This document shows positions 8,701 to 16,123 of a stretch of DNA of 38,138 nucleotides, piece by piece. Under the pieces are notes generated by a model that saw only the letters and a program-made list of their open reading frames with translations, did not search any database and was not told the DNA's origin. Every line of letters begins with the position of its first letter. Positions within the stretch are counted from its first letter, which is position 1. The translations under genes were made by a program, and so were the position numbers. The DNA lies in the IMG/VR virus record IMGVR_UViG_3300035660_000035, positions 1-38,138 of that record. One strand, given 5' to 3'. The stretch comes from a virus.

Positions 8701-8998
8701 AAACTGCCACGATTGTTGAGCCATCGCCGGAGATCGTCGTCACGATCTTGTCAATGATTCCGCCGCCAAAAACCTGCAGGACGCCATCCCGATCCACATA
8801 GCGGCAGATGGCCACCAGTTTCTCGGCCAGGACGCTCTGGTTGGGGTCCGCCGCACTCACCTCGAACGAAAACTCGCCGCTCGCAGAAAGCAGGCTGGAG
8901 ATATCGAAAAAGCTGGCGCACAATGGCCCGGCGCCCAATCGAACGCCGGAGGCATTCTCAATATCAACCCAGAAATTGTGTATCTCCATGCGCAGCAC
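5744..8998 (-). CDS. Tail-tip (Tal/Gp37-like) protein with inserted 7-repeat predicted beta-propeller
   Basis: A 1084-residue baseplate protein encoded directly after Dit. The N-terminal ~250 residues (MEIHNFWVDIENASGVRLGA, SFFDISSLLSASGEFSFEV) and the part after residue 568 (DGESVLNALTRVGKAIGEHW, RIEAGRVVQWLGP, NHVNQMLLPGT-like segments) look like a siphovirus tail-associated protein of the Gp37 type, forming the tail-tip hub. Residues 261-568 are seven tandem 44-residue repeats (consensus TIRTSAANNNWYSVCWSPEL, SLFCAVAGSGTNNRVMTSPD, GITW), the count and size of a seven-bladed propeller. Near the C-terminus lie three HTH/HTHSV motifs (AHTHSVSIP, AHTHSVDIP, NHTHTV), as in metal-binding fibre shafts. 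AGGTG precedes the ATG. The hub role is inferred from order; the fold is inferred from the repeats. Confidence 0.8.
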   Translation of the reverse strand: MLRMEIHNFWVDIENASGVRLGAGPLCASFFDISSLLSASGEFSFEVSAADPNQSVLAEKLVAICRYVDRDGVLQVFGGGIIDKIVTTISGDGSTIVAVSGNDLGRELNYRSVGQLKLQKVEGIAGSPITLLVAVALYDTATLIAGKIRTALLANVPITDIYDVTGAETDIILTKKNKDANDPTLNIRISDDTCVGITLAAMSADTTPGDWGVTYQVETATVVGTITTAGNAQVIVTANGVGIFDGPKMIMALAPGEIIWTIRTSAEDNDWHSVCWSPDLSLFCAVAGSGTNNRVMTSPDGITWTIRTSAANNNWYSVCWSPDLSLFCAVAITGTGNRVMTSPDGITWTIQTSAANNNWLSVCWSPELSLFCAVAYSGTNNRVMTSPNGITWTIRTSAANNDWRSVCWSPELLLFCAVAGSGTDNRVMTSPNGITWTIRTSAADNDWRSVCWSPGLSLFCAVAITGTGNRVMTSPDGITWTIRKSPAENNWYSVCWSPELSLFCAVANSGTANRVMTSPDGITWTIRTSAADNYWRSVCWSPDLSLFCAVAYSGTDNRVMTSQETSEWTIEDGITSTPIYAGFDGESVLNALTRVGKAIGEHWRIEAGRVVQWLGPASTFSASGLRAVQHINDVVAIEAADEIVVISSLKEESDAADLITWVIPRGSGNGGAVTTLEFCTDAPPDGYTLNAAWNYLRHNAAEAAYGRIERPVNFKEIGPLSNSTLDIQAAANMLLTASVEYLRGNCAPQKFYDLSLGHVNQMLLPGTTIHVVYRELLDGAVVYDLNDDFIIVTSKNRIDAIGLHTTGIIISTIDRLPVSDNAFLAGQVQESRILSVHQQLGASVDTLTWRDEMDADHAANFRFWLGDEYTSIPRALFRFQIKPLRSTVKSVGSASATTSGGGSATLTSASGGSSSPTSESSAHTHEIWIHNGTAAYPVYVTADGDPYAGVSNPGVFFPTQHDDPAHTHSVSIPAHTHSVDIPNHTHTVTPVITTVYGIFEETGGNTLVLANLVIKLNGSSDLNSLVTDIGNGWYELDITDELTDVVFRPAQENNMIEISTATVKTARLEAQLTIRAVVQAVYYE
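7295..8218 (-). repeat. Seven tandem 132-bp coding repeats (propeller blades)
   Basis: Seven in-frame units of 132 bp (44 codons) in the tail-tip gene, differing at few positions. The segment CATCACCCGGTT of the + strand returns every 132 bp between about 7320 and 8125. Variation is concentrated at residues after SAA (NNNWY, NDWRS, DNYWR) and after CAVA (GSGTN, ITGTG, YSGTD), probably loops. The last unit degenerates after RVMTSQ. High nucleotide identity suggests recent duplication or ongoing recombination between units. Confidence 0.95.
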
Positions 8999-9019
8999 CT
9001 ATGCACAGCACCTATTCGG
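8995..9019 (-). repeat. Tandem TAGGTGCTG element at tail-tip gene start
   Basis: Read on the - strand, TAGGTGCTGTGCA is followed at once by TAGGTGCTGCGCA, which runs into the ATG of the tail-tip gene. The second copy shares 13 bases with the dispersed elements at 29813, 35053 and 35971. Here the AGGTG of the second copy also serves as the ribosome site. Confidence 0.6.
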
Positions 9020-9024
9020 CTCGG

Positions 9025-9885
9025 TTAGTACCATGCCTCGTAATATTCGAAAGTGATGGTCGCATCAACACCGCCACCGGTGCGGATGACGGTGATCTCG
9101 TTAGGACCCGGCTGGAGTGTGAACCAGGCTGCCATATCCGCCGTGGGGGCAAAGGTAAGTTCAGAATAAGCCTCTACTTCATTGTTCATCACCCGCAGGA
9201 TGCCGGTATCGATCACCAGGCTCTTCCCCGCAGCCAGTGATCCGGCCCAGGTCAGCGCTTCGCCGCCGGTGCGGGCGATGCTGAGCGTTGTCAATTCGGT
9301 GTCACCTGCACTGATGGTGATCGTAATTGCCCGCACCGGAGCTCGGCCGGCATCACTGGCAGAGCCGAGCGTAATGGTGAATGTTTGTGTGGATAAGAGC
9401 AAAGTAAATATCGGATGGTCGTTGAGCATTTGCCCATCGTTGAAATAAAAACCTGTATTCAGATACCAATAACCGGGTAACCCGCGCCAGGTAGGTTCCT
9501 GGGTGCTGAAGCGCAGATCTACATCCTGGATGACCTTGAATTGCGTCATTTCATAATTGCGCTGTGCCACCAGTTCCACCAACCGGGCATACTGCCAGTG
9601 GACATCCCCGTTGACCATGCGCCTGGCCAGCGCTCCCCGTTTGCCGCGCAGCGCCATCAGGCCAAAATACAAGGCGCTCAGCTCTGCTTCTGTATTCGCC
9701 CGCAGCCGGAACGACTTGACACGCTCCACCGCTCCGGGGGCTTTCTGCTGGCCGCCGAACGCATCCAGGGCGCCGCCATCGATGAGCGGCAGGTAGGCAG
9801 TGGGTGTGGCGCCGCTACCAATGGATTCCACCTGGTTGTAGTGCTCGAGGTTTACGTCGCAAAAGCTGATCAGTCGGTACATCAT
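9025..9885 (-). CDS. Distal tail protein (Dit-like)
   Basis: A 286-residue protein encoded between tape measure and tail-tip hub, the standard position of Dit, which forms the hexameric ring joining tail tube to baseplate. The N-terminal half has the siphovirus tail-component pattern (MMYRLISFCDVNLEHYNQVE, LRANTEAELSALYFGLMALR, GKRGALARRM). The C-terminal beta domain ends GPNEITVIRTGGGVDATITF followed by EYYEAWY, the usual ending of Dit-type galectin-like domains. It shares 4 nt (ATGA) with the tape-measure stop, so translation is coupled. A typical length for the family. Confidence 0.8.
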   Translation of the reverse strand: MMYRLISFCDVNLEHYNQVESIGSGATPTAYLPLIDGGALDAFGGQQKAPGAVERVKSFRLRANTEAELSALYFGLMALRGKRGALARRMVNGDVHWQYARLVELVAQRNYEMTQFKVIQDVDLRFSTQEPTWRGLPGYWYLNTGFYFNDGQMLNDHPIFTLLLSTQTFTITLGSASDAGRAPVRAITITISAGDTELTTLSIARTGGEALTWAGSLAAGKSLVIDTGILRVMNNEVEAYSELTFAPTADMAAWFTLQPGPNEITVIRTGGGVDATITFEYYEAWY

Positions 9886-12446
9886 GCAGCTCCCGCAGCC
9901 CGCAAGGCGCGCAGTACACCCTGCTCAGCCGCCCGTCCCACTTCGATCGGGCTGGCGTCTTTGCCAATCTGGATGATGATGTCGCCAACTTGGATGGTCA
10001 CCCCTGCCATAGTCGTAGGCGCTCCTCCTGCCCCGGCGGCACCGGCCATCTGACCATTCACCGCTATGTTATAGCTCCCGGTCAGCCCGCGCATGGCTGC
10101 CGTCAATTGTCTCTCCAAATCTGGTAATCCCCTGGCAATCCCCAGTCCAATTCCTGCTGGGATCATGGCGCCAACGGTCTCGGCGAACAATTTCGATGGT
10201 GATTCAATTCCCAGCGCGTCCTTGATCGTACCCCAGATCTGATTTGCAAAGTTCTTCAATTGCCCATAAAACCAGGGCAATTGCGCCGCAATGCCATCCC
10301 AGATACCCGTCAGGATGTCTGCCCCGGCTTGCAGGATTGCCGGTAACATCTCAGTAAATACCGTGATGATCGTCTGGATGATCTGCGGAATGGCTGCGGC
10401 CAGCGCCGGCAGCGCCCCGATGATGCCAGAGATAATCGCTATAACAATTTGCGGAGCCATCGCTACCAAATCAGGGAGTAGATCGGTCAGCACCTTGATA
10501 ATAGCTATGATGATCTCGGGGACGGCTGCATAGAGGAGGGGGAACGCCACAAAGATACCGGTAAGCAACGACGTAATTATTTGCGGCGCCATCGCTATCA
10601 ACAAACCTAATAGACTGATCAGCGTCGAGATAATGGTCTCGATGATCTGCGGAATGGCCTCGACCAGGATAGGTAGCGCGCCGAGGATACCGGTGATGAG
10701 AGTAAGGATGATCTTCGGCGCCATTTCTAGCAGCATCGGCAGCATCGTGGTCAGCGCAGTGACGAGAGCAATCAGAATCTGCGGCACGGCCGCGATCAGG
10801 ATCGGCAGCGCCGCCATCAGACCCTGCACAAGCCCAAGGATCAATTGCAAGGCAGCCTGGAGCAGCATCGGCAAGTTTTGGATCAATGTCTTTACAATCG
10901 TGATCAACATCTGCACTATGGCCGGGATGAGCGTCGGGAGGGCCGCCGCGATCCCCTGTACCAGGGTGATGATCATTCGAAAAGCCGCCCCGATCAACGA
11001 TGGCAGCGCCCCGATAATGGCATTGACCAGCGCCATCACAATCTGGATGGCCGCATCCATCAACATTGGCAAATTTTGCACCAGGAAACCTACCAGGGTG
11101 GTGATTATCCCCACCGCCGCAGTGATCAAAGTCGGAAGCGCGCCGATCAATGCCGTCAGGATGGATTGTACAATCCCCAGCGCGGCGCTGGCAAGATCAG
11201 GAAGTTTCGCCACCAGATCCGTGGCTATTTTGCCTAGCCAATCCCCAATACCGCTGGCCATCTTCCCGATATCACCATCAGCTCCCTGAACAATGCCCAC
11301 CAGGTCCTTGAGGTAGCCCTGGGCCGTCCCGGCCAACCCGGAAAGCATTGGCATGAATGCCACGCCAATCTGATTTACTACACCCTGAAAGCCCATCTTC
11401 AGGCCGTCCAGCATGTCCTGCAGTTTCGACCCTGCGGCTACATCTTCTTCGCTCATCACCGCCCCCATGTTGTGCGCTTCGGCGGCCAGATTCGCCAAGC
11501 CAGCCGCGCCGGCGTCGATCAATGGGTTGAGTTCCTGCGCCGATTTGCCAAAGAGCTGCATGGCCAGCGCATCCCGCTCGGTCGGATTCTGGATGGCCTT
11601 CAACCGGTCGAGCACGTCTCCAAAAACTACCTGGCTATCACGCAGCTTGCCATTCGAGTCGACAATGCTCACTCCCAGTGCTGCAAATGCCTTGGCTTGC
11701 TCGCCTGTCCCATCCTGGGCGCTGTACATCGAGCGGATCAACCTGGCATTTGCTCCAGTGATTGTATCCAGATCAGTCCCCAGGATCTTACCGGCATAGC
11801 CCAGTTCCTGCAGGCGGGTTGTACTGATCCCGGTCTTGACCGATATATCCGCCAGTTCATCGGCAGTTTTGGCGGCATTGAGCGCCAGGCCAGCCATCGC
11901 GACCACGGCCGCAATCGCAGCGGTTCCCACCGCCGCAAGACCTATCACGGCCGCCTTGGCCACCGTCCCCACACCCCCTAGGATCGTCTTGAATGTCTCG
12001 GCCTTCTTACCGCTCTTCTCGATATCCTCCCCCATCTCCTCCGCCGAATCGCCCGTCTGTTCCTCTGCGGATTTCATCTCCTCCAGCGCCGTCTCGGTAT
12101 TGCCTAGCTCTACCGTCATCTTCCCCAATCGCTCAGTTTCCTTATTCAGTTTTTCTTCGGCATTTTTGGCTGAAATGCTCGTTTCCCCATTGGCATCTGC
12201 CAGGCGTTTATGTTCCTCCCGCAGCGCATCCACTTTCAATTTCTGGATTTCGATTTGGCTGGTCAGCGATTTCTGGCGCGTTTCCAGTCCGGTGACGGAT
12301 TTACCCCAATCCTGCAGCGTGGAAACCGAGGCACGAAAACCCGATTCGAGGACGCGCAACTCGCGATCCGCTTCCCGAAGGCCCGTCTTAAAATCTGACG
12401 TGTCCAGACCCAAGCGCGATCTAAGGGATTCTGATGATTCGCTCAT
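9882..12446 (-). CDS. Tape measure protein
   Basis: Sets tail length and is expelled with the DNA. At 854 residues it would correspond to a tail of roughly 125-130 nm by the usual 0.15 nm per residue. Residues 25-150 are a long coiled coil (LETRQKSLTSQIEIQKLKVD, LREEHKRLADANGE, AEEKLNKETERLGKM). Residues 155-192 are an Ala/Gly/Val hydrophobic segment. Residues 415-722 are fourteen hydrophobic 22-residue repeats of the form LPxLIxAxPQIIxxLLxGIxGA. A typical IESPSKLF motif follows near residue 770. Its 3' end overlaps Dit by 4 nt. It follows the G/T chaperone gene, as in most siphoviruses. Confidence 0.93.
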   Translation of the reverse strand: MSESSESLRSRLGLDTSDFKTGLREADRELRVLESGFRASVSTLQDWGKSVTGLETRQKSLTSQIEIQKLKVDALREEHKRLADANGETSISAKNAEEKLNKETERLGKMTVELGNTETALEEMKSAEEQTGDSAEEMGEDIEKSGKKAETFKTILGGVGTVAKAAVIGLAAVGTAAIAAVVAMAGLALNAAKTADELADISVKTGISTTRLQELGYAGKILGTDLDTITGANARLIRSMYSAQDGTGEQAKAFAALGVSIVDSNGKLRDSQVVFGDVLDRLKAIQNPTERDALAMQLFGKSAQELNPLIDAGAAGLANLAAEAHNMGAVMSEEDVAAGSKLQDMLDGLKMGFQGVVNQIGVAFMPMLSGLAGTAQGYLKDLVGIVQGADGDIGKMASGIGDWLGKIATDLVAKLPDLASAALGIVQSILTALIGALPTLITAAVGIITTLVGFLVQNLPMLMDAAIQIVMALVNAIIGALPSLIGAAFRMIITLVQGIAAALPTLIPAIVQMLITIVKTLIQNLPMLLQAALQLILGLVQGLMAALPILIAAVPQILIALVTALTTMLPMLLEMAPKIILTLITGILGALPILVEAIPQIIETIISTLISLLGLLIAMAPQIITSLLTGIFVAFPLLYAAVPEIIIAIIKVLTDLLPDLVAMAPQIVIAIISGIIGALPALAAAIPQIIQTIITVFTEMLPAILQAGADILTGIWDGIAAQLPWFYGQLKNFANQIWGTIKDALGIESPSKLFAETVGAMIPAGIGLGIARGLPDLERQLTAAMRGLTGSYNIAVNGQMAGAAGAGGAPTTMAGVTIQVGDIIIQIGKDASPIEVGRAAEQGVLRALRAAGAA

Positions 12447-12470
12447 AAGCTCCCATTTCTACTGAAACGA

Positions 12471-13036
12471 TCAAAGCCAATCAATTTGGTCGGCATAAAC
12501 CAGTTTTTCTTGTGACTTTCGTTCCGCAAGCCCTTTCCAATATGGAAAATATAGGATCAATGGCAAAATAATATCTATGTCCGATTTCGCAAGATCGCTC
12601 GGCGACCAGTGAAAATTCTCCAACAGCCAGCACTGCATCGCCAAAAACCAGTTCCCGCCGTCATCTACCGGGGTTTTTTCGGCAGCGGCGGTCTGGTAGG
12701 GTTTGCCGAAACGATCCTCCCAGAACGGGAAATGATGGAGGTCAGCACGATCATCACCTCGCTGACATCCGCTCCGCTGCGCAGATCCTCGACCGTAAAC
12801 TGGTTGCCGAAAAATTCAACCACCAGCTCGAGCAGGGCATTGATCTGCGCGGCTTCCTTTTTTATCGTCTTCTGCCACCACCAACGGCGTTTCTTCTCCG
12901 GGATGTCCGAAAGCGCTTCCTGCAGCTGCACGGCGCCCAGCAACATGCCAAACGTGATCACGCGCTGTGTATATTCGCGCTTCGGCTCCTGCGTCACCGG
13001 ATCGTACAATGTAATCTTGATCGGTTCGAGCAGCAT
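12471..13036 (-). CDS. Tail assembly chaperone G-T fusion made by -1 frameshift
   Basis: Predicted longer chaperone: the product of the gene at 12665-13036 read to PPLPKK, then, after a -1 slip on six A residues (12674-12679 on the - strand), continued for 67 residues to a TGA at 12471. I translated the -1 frame by hand: TPVDDGGNWFLAMQCWLLEN, FHWSPSDLAKSDIDIILPLI, LYFPYWKGLAERKSQEKLVY, ADQIDWL, with no stop. In lambda-like phages the G and GT products are needed in a fixed ratio to load the tape measure, and this pair sits directly before the tape measure gene. The slip site is an uninterrupted A6 four codons before the G stop. The reading frame is seen; the frameshift itself is inferred. Confidence 0.75.
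12665..13036 (-). CDS. Tail assembly chaperone (gpG-like)
   Basis: A 123-residue protein from the internal ATG at 13036: MLLEPIKITLYDPVTQEPKR, then TFGMLLGAVQLQEALSDIPE, then an acidic/hydrophobic helical C-terminus (LLELVVEFFGNQFTVEDL). This is the pattern of Gram-positive-type tail assembly chaperones that coat the tape measure during tail growth. The reading frame extends upstream to a GTG at 13153, but the extra 39 residues are low-complexity and contain a 14-bp hairpin (13059-13094), so I prefer the internal ATG with AAAGGA about 9 nt ahead. It lies between major tail protein and tape measure, the invariant place of this gene. Confidence 0.8.
   Translation of the reverse strand: MLLEPIKITLYDPVTQEPKREYTQRVITFGMLLGAVQLQEALSDIPEKKRRWWWQKTIKKEAAQINALLELVVEFFGNQFTVEDLRSGADVSEVMIVLTSIISRSGRIVSANPTRPPLPKKPR
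12674..12679 (-). promoter_or_regulatory. Slippery A6 site for -1 frameshift
   Basis: On the - strand CCG AAA AAA CCC CGG TAG: two Lys codons in a run of six A, three codons before the stop. A -1 slip keeps full tRNA-Lys pairing on the second codon and opens a 67-codon frame. No clear downstream pseudoknot was identified by eye. Confidence 0.65.
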
Positions 13037-13058
13037 AATAGACAATCCTTTCCCTTTT

Positions 13059-13094
13059 CCCCTCTCCAAATGGCTTTTTTCATTTGGGGAGGGG
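13059..13094 (-). promoter_or_regulatory. 14-bp hairpin upstream of tail chaperone gene
   Basis: CCCCTCTCCAAATG (13059-13072) and CATTTGGGGAGGGG (13081-13094) pair with a single mismatch that is a G-U wobble in one of the two RNAs, around an 8-nt loop of GC plus six T. It lies between the major tail protein stop and the chaperone ATG. There is no T-tract after it on the - strand, so it looks more like an mRNA processing or stability element than a full terminator. Confidence 0.6.
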
Positions 13095-13168
13095 TCGGGG
13101 CTGGCCGAGGCGGCTTCGAAACCGCCATCGGCCGTGTCGGCAACATGAGTCACCGATGGTAGGGCAGC

Positions 13169-14077
13169 TTATGCCGTGGCAAAATCGTAGACGGTGTCGG
13201 CCAGGACCTGGCCGTACATATCCGTCACGCCAGCCAGGACGATGTTGTAGGTCTTTGCGGCAGTCAGGTTGGCATGGCCCAGGGTCAATACCGTGCGGGC
13301 CGCATTGAGTGACCGGGTAAGGGTTATCGCCGAACTATTATCCTGGCGCACCAACGCCACGCCGTTCTCGACGTTCCCGGCCAGCGGGTTGCTGAAGGTC
13401 AGCACGATCGCCACGCTGACGGCCTGATTGGTAGCTCCATCTACGGGGCTGGGCGTGCAGGTGAACGCAGCCGGAGAACCGGCCACCGGCACCTGGACCG
13501 CATCGAACCAGGTCGAGCCATCGAAGCCAGCGGCATCCTCGTCGCCAACTACGCGCTTCACGCCTTCGGTCACGCCGTCCAATTCGAACTCGTGGGTGGT
13601 CTTGATTGCCGTGAAGGAGATCTTGATCGTTTTTGGCTCCGGGCTGTCGGTTTTGGTGGCTTGCTCTTCCTCGGGCGTGGAGAACTTGCCCTTCAGATAC
13701 TGGAAGTATTTATAGCTCCCGTTGCTCTTGATCGAGCGGAACGAGAGCGCCACGTCCGGCGGCATACCGACGTTGTCGAACATGCGCCCGGTGGCGGCAT
13801 CAAACTCCTTGCCCAGCACCAAGGCCAGCATATCCAGCGGGATGGCCGTGACCTCCAGCGCGATCTCAGTCTCACCCTCGGCCATCATCACGTCGAACAC
13901 TCCATCATCGGCATACTGGGTCTTGGAACTGCTGGTTGGCTTATGGCTGGCGTTCACCGCCGGTGCGAACGCCTGCGGGGAATCGGCTGCGTAAGCGTCG
14001 GCATCATCCTGGGTTACCAGGGCGATATATAGATCACGCAGGCCAATTACAGATTTCTTCTCAGCTGGTGTAGACAT
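13169..14077 (-). CDS. Major tail protein with C-terminal Ig-like domain
   Basis: Tail-tube subunit. The N-terminal ~190 residues have the major tail protein character: VIGLRDLYIALVTQDDADAY, then TEIALEVTAIPLDMLALVLG, then KTIKISFTAIKTTHEFELDG. Residues about 208-302 form an added bacterial Ig-like (SbsA/Big_5-type) domain: TPSPVDGATNQAVSVAIVLT and a C-terminal VTDMYGQVLADTVYDFATA. Such domains decorate the outside of siphovirus tails and may bind glycans. It lies between tail terminator and tail chaperone, fitting the assignment. AGGAGG is present about 9 nt before the ATG. Confidence 0.85.
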   Translation of the reverse strand: MSTPAEKKSVIGLRDLYIALVTQDDADAYAADSPQAFAPAVNASHKPTSSSKTQYADDGVFDVMMAEGETEIALEVTAIPLDMLALVLGKEFDAATGRMFDNVGMPPDVALSFRSIKSNGSYKYFQYLKGKFSTPEEEQATKTDSPEPKTIKISFTAIKTTHEFELDGVTEGVKRVVGDEDAAGFDGSTWFDAVQVPVAGSPAAFTCTPSPVDGATNQAVSVAIVLTFSNPLAGNVENGVALVRQDNSSAITLTRSLNAARTVLTLGHANLTAAKTYNIVLAGVTDMYGQVLADTVYDFATA

Positions 14078-14089
14078 AATAGGAACCTC

Positions 14090-14425
14090 CTAACTCAAAC
14101 TGAAATAGTCTTTAGCCAGGCCATAATGGCCCGACTCATCGTCACGCGGCAGCTGCCGCTCCGGGCCTTTTTCGAAGCCCGCAGCCAGCATGGCCGCGTC
14201 CACGTCGGGCAGGTCCGCCAGCCCGTTACGATCGAAGATCGAGACCTGCACCCGGTGGCTGCGCTGGGTCTCGGCATCATCGGCATGCTGTGCAGGCACG
14301 CCGCTGACCAGGGTATAGGTCATATACTGGTCGGGCAGCTTGCCATCACACAGGTAGGTGCCCATGCCGTACGGCACGCTGAGCGTGTCCAGAGCATCCG
14401 CCGCCTGTTCGAAGATGGTCGTCAT
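14090..14425 (-). CDS. Tail terminator / minor tail protein
   Basis: A 111-residue protein in the gpU-like place before the major tail protein. MTYTLVSGVPAQHADDAETQ followed by RSHRVQVSIFDRNGLADLP is the strand pattern of tail-terminator (DUF3168/gp17-like) proteins, which cap the tail tube and join it to the head. It overlaps the gp10-like gene by 4 nt (ATGA). The length is slightly short for the family. The call rests on order plus pattern. Confidence 0.75.
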   Translation of the reverse strand: MTTIFEQAADALDTLSVPYGMGTYLCDGKLPDQYMTYTLVSGVPAQHADDAETQRSHRVQVSIFDRNGLADLPDVDAAMLAAGFEKGPERQLPRDDESGHYGLAKDYFSLS

Positions 14426-14853
14426 GCCATGCCTTCCTCTTGCAGAACTTTCTTGAGAGCCCGCCGCGCGGCGGCCTTCTTCTCGTCGACGCCCTTGCGG
14501 ATGTAAGATTGGGGCGGGTACTGCTTCCCACCGCGTCCATAACCATATTCCTGGGCATTGCCATAGCGGGCCACGTCGGCCGGCGCATCCATCGGCATTC
14601 CGATGATCACGAACGTGTAGTTCCCGTCCAGCATGGGTTCGGTGCGCTTCAACGTGTGCATCAACTGGCCCGGGTGCGGGTCGCCCTTGGCGGCGTCGCC
14701 CACCGGCACGTTGCCCAACATCCCATCCAGGATCTCTTCGCCGCCGGCCGTCACTGCCTTGGCTGCCGCCGCATCCACATTCAAGCCTTTCCGGACAATC
14801 ATTTCGAGCAGATCCTCGATGCCCTTCATACTGGAAGTTACCCGGCAGACCAT
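14422..14853 (-). CDS. HK97 gp10-like neck protein
   Basis: A 143-residue protein. Features are an amphipathic N-terminal helix (GIEDLLEMIVRKGLNVDAAA, AKAVTAGGEEILDGML), a central NVPVGDAAKGDPHPGQLMHT segment, and a C-terminal PQSYIRKGVDEKKAAARRAL. The NVPV...TGxL...S-type centre and PxPFxxxA-type end are the gp10/DUF646 pattern of head-tail joining proteins. Its 3' end overlaps the tail terminator start by 4 nt. AAGGAG-like purines are weak before the ATG. An alternative start is the Met at residue 9 (MKGIEDLL). Confidence 0.75.
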   Translation of the reverse strand: MVCRVTSSMKGIEDLLEMIVRKGLNVDAAAAKAVTAGGEEILDGMLGNVPVGDAAKGDPHPGQLMHTLKRTEPMLDGNYTFVIIGMPMDAPADVARYGNAQEYGYGRGGKQYPPQSYIRKGVDEKKAAARRALKKVLQEEGMA

Positions 14854-14854
14854 C

Positions 14855-15220
14855 TCACACGCTCCCGGTCACTCTCTTGACCTTGATCTCTAAATATTCA
14901 TCGCGCTCCTGGATATTGTCCAGGGAAATAATCTCCCAGCGCTCGCCGCCCTTCAGGATCGAGCAACGGGGGGTCACATCGGCCCGGTAGCGGATCGTCA
15001 CCGTTGCGGCGGAAACGGCCTTCCCGGCCCGGTCCACCGCCCAGGCCTCCATCCCATGCACGTTCACCCATTTCGCCAGCACGATTGCCCCGCCGAAGAC
15101 GTCCAGGTCATCCCAATCGGGCCGCTGTGCCCCGCCTGCATCGGTTTCGAGGGTCGGAGCCTGCAGCGTGATCGGCACGCGCAGCTCGCCAGGATTGCTG
15201 GGTTTGCCGGTCAGGTTCAT
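14855..15220 (-). CDS. Head-tail adaptor / head closure protein
   Basis: A 121-residue protein with the phage head-tail joining (SPP1 gp16-like) pattern: GELRVPITLQAPTLETDAGG, then a DDLDVFGGAIVLAKWVNVHG turn and AVSAATVTIRYRADVTPRCS, ending GERWEIISLDNIQERDEYLE. The order of a 'LRxRITIQ' start, an 'AxVxPxSG' middle and a 'TIRYRxDI' strand is the family signature. It closes the portal-connector channel. It overlaps the upstream gene by 4 nt. Confidence 0.8.
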   Translation of the reverse strand: MNLTGKPSNPGELRVPITLQAPTLETDAGGAQRPDWDDLDVFGGAIVLAKWVNVHGMEAWAVDRAGKAVSAATVTIRYRADVTPRCSILKGGERWEIISLDNIQERDEYLEIKVKRVTGSV

Positions 15221-15552
15221 TTGCGCACTCCGACACGTTTATACATGGCCTGGACCGCCTCTTGAGTAAAGAGGTCATGTTTTTCGCCCATTGCCTGCAG
15301 TTGTTCCAGGCGTAAACTGACGGTTGCATAGACGATTGCCATTTGTTGCACAGCCTCCGAGATTTTCTCCGTCGCAGCGATGGATCGCTCTTCGCCGCGT
15401 ACGCGCCGTTCTTCCTCCTGCAGGCTGGCCTGGTACTTCATCGGCCAGACCTTTTTCTTGAACCAGGGCCACACTTCACGCATGAAAAAATAGATCAGGA
15501 GAACCAACCAGCCAAATTCTCGATAGACAGCGGTGAATACGTCTACATTCAT
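15217..15552 (-). CDS. Membrane-anchored coiled-coil protein, unknown
   Basis: A 111-residue protein with one N-terminal membrane helix (FGWLVLLIYFFMREVWPWF), a basic stretch (KKKVWP) and a long charged coiled coil (EEERRVRGEERSIAATEKIS, EAVQQMAIVYATVSLRLEQL). It lies between connector genes, an unusual place for a membrane protein. It resembles holin-like or antiholin proteins with one membrane segment only in general shape. AAGGAG lies about 12 nt upstream of the ATG. Function unknown. Confidence 0.7.
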   Translation of the reverse strand: MNVDVFTAVYREFGWLVLLIYFFMREVWPWFKKKVWPMKYQASLQEEERRVRGEERSIAATEKISEAVQQMAIVYATVSLRLEQLQAMGEKHDLFTQEAVQAMYKRVGVRK

Positions 15553-15571
15553 GTCGTTATCATTCTCCTTT

Positions 15572-16123
15572 TCATGGATCCCGGGCGTCAGCCGCCTTCA
15601 ACTTGGCCAGGTAGAGATTCGCCGAAAGATCGCTGCCGGAGGTTTGCTGGAGGCAGCCATCCACCGAAACGGTCGCCTCGAAGGAGCTGGAAGCGTCCCC
15701 ACTGGCGATGTAGATCCCGATCAGCGATTCGACTATGTCGCCCACGGCTGCGCCGGTCAATGCAATGGCGCCGGCGCCATTCCGCCCATAGAACTTGTAC
15801 CGGCGGTAACGCAGAGCGATCGCTTCCAATTGCATCAGCGCCGCGTTGAGACCGAACTCCAACACGCCGACTGTGCCAATCACAGCCGGGTTTTCATGCC
15901 ACATCACCAGCAGCATCCGGGCTGCGCTCTTGGCGTCCTCCCGGATAGGCGAATTCTGCCGCCAATCATACCCAGTGGCGTTAATGATGTAACGGTCCAC
16001 CAGCGGTAGGAGCGCCAACATATCCGCGTCATCTTCCGCCATGCGCAGTACCGCCGCCGCTTCCGCAGCCGTCAGTATGTAGATGTTGCTGATCGCTGTA
16101 ATGGTTCCATTACCGATGCTCAT
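15572..16123 (-). CDS. Head-tail connector (gp6-like)
   Basis: A 183-residue protein. Residues 15-110 have the gp6/gp15-like all-helical pattern: ILTAAEAAAVLRMAEDDADM, LALLPLVDRYIINATGYDW, then EDAKSAARMLLVMWHENPAV and GLNAALMQLEAIALRYRRYK. This family forms the dodecameric ring below the portal. The C-terminal ~70 residues (AGAIALTGAAVGDIVESLIG onward) are an extra beta-rich extension not usual for gp6. It overlaps the upstream gene by 4 nt. Confidence 0.78.
   Translation of the reverse strand: MSIGNGTITAISNIYILTAAEAAAVLRMAEDDADMLALLPLVDRYIINATGYDWRQNSPIREDAKSAARMLLVMWHENPAVIGTVGVLEFGLNAALMQLEAIALRYRRYKFYGRNGAGAIALTGAAVGDIVESLIGIYIASGDASSSFEATVSVDGCLQQTSGSDLSANLYLAKLKAADARDP

Noticed and set aside
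13037-13153. N-terminal extension of the tail chaperone from GTG 13153
   Set aside because: Low-complexity residues encoded across a hairpin; the family starts at the internal ATG.
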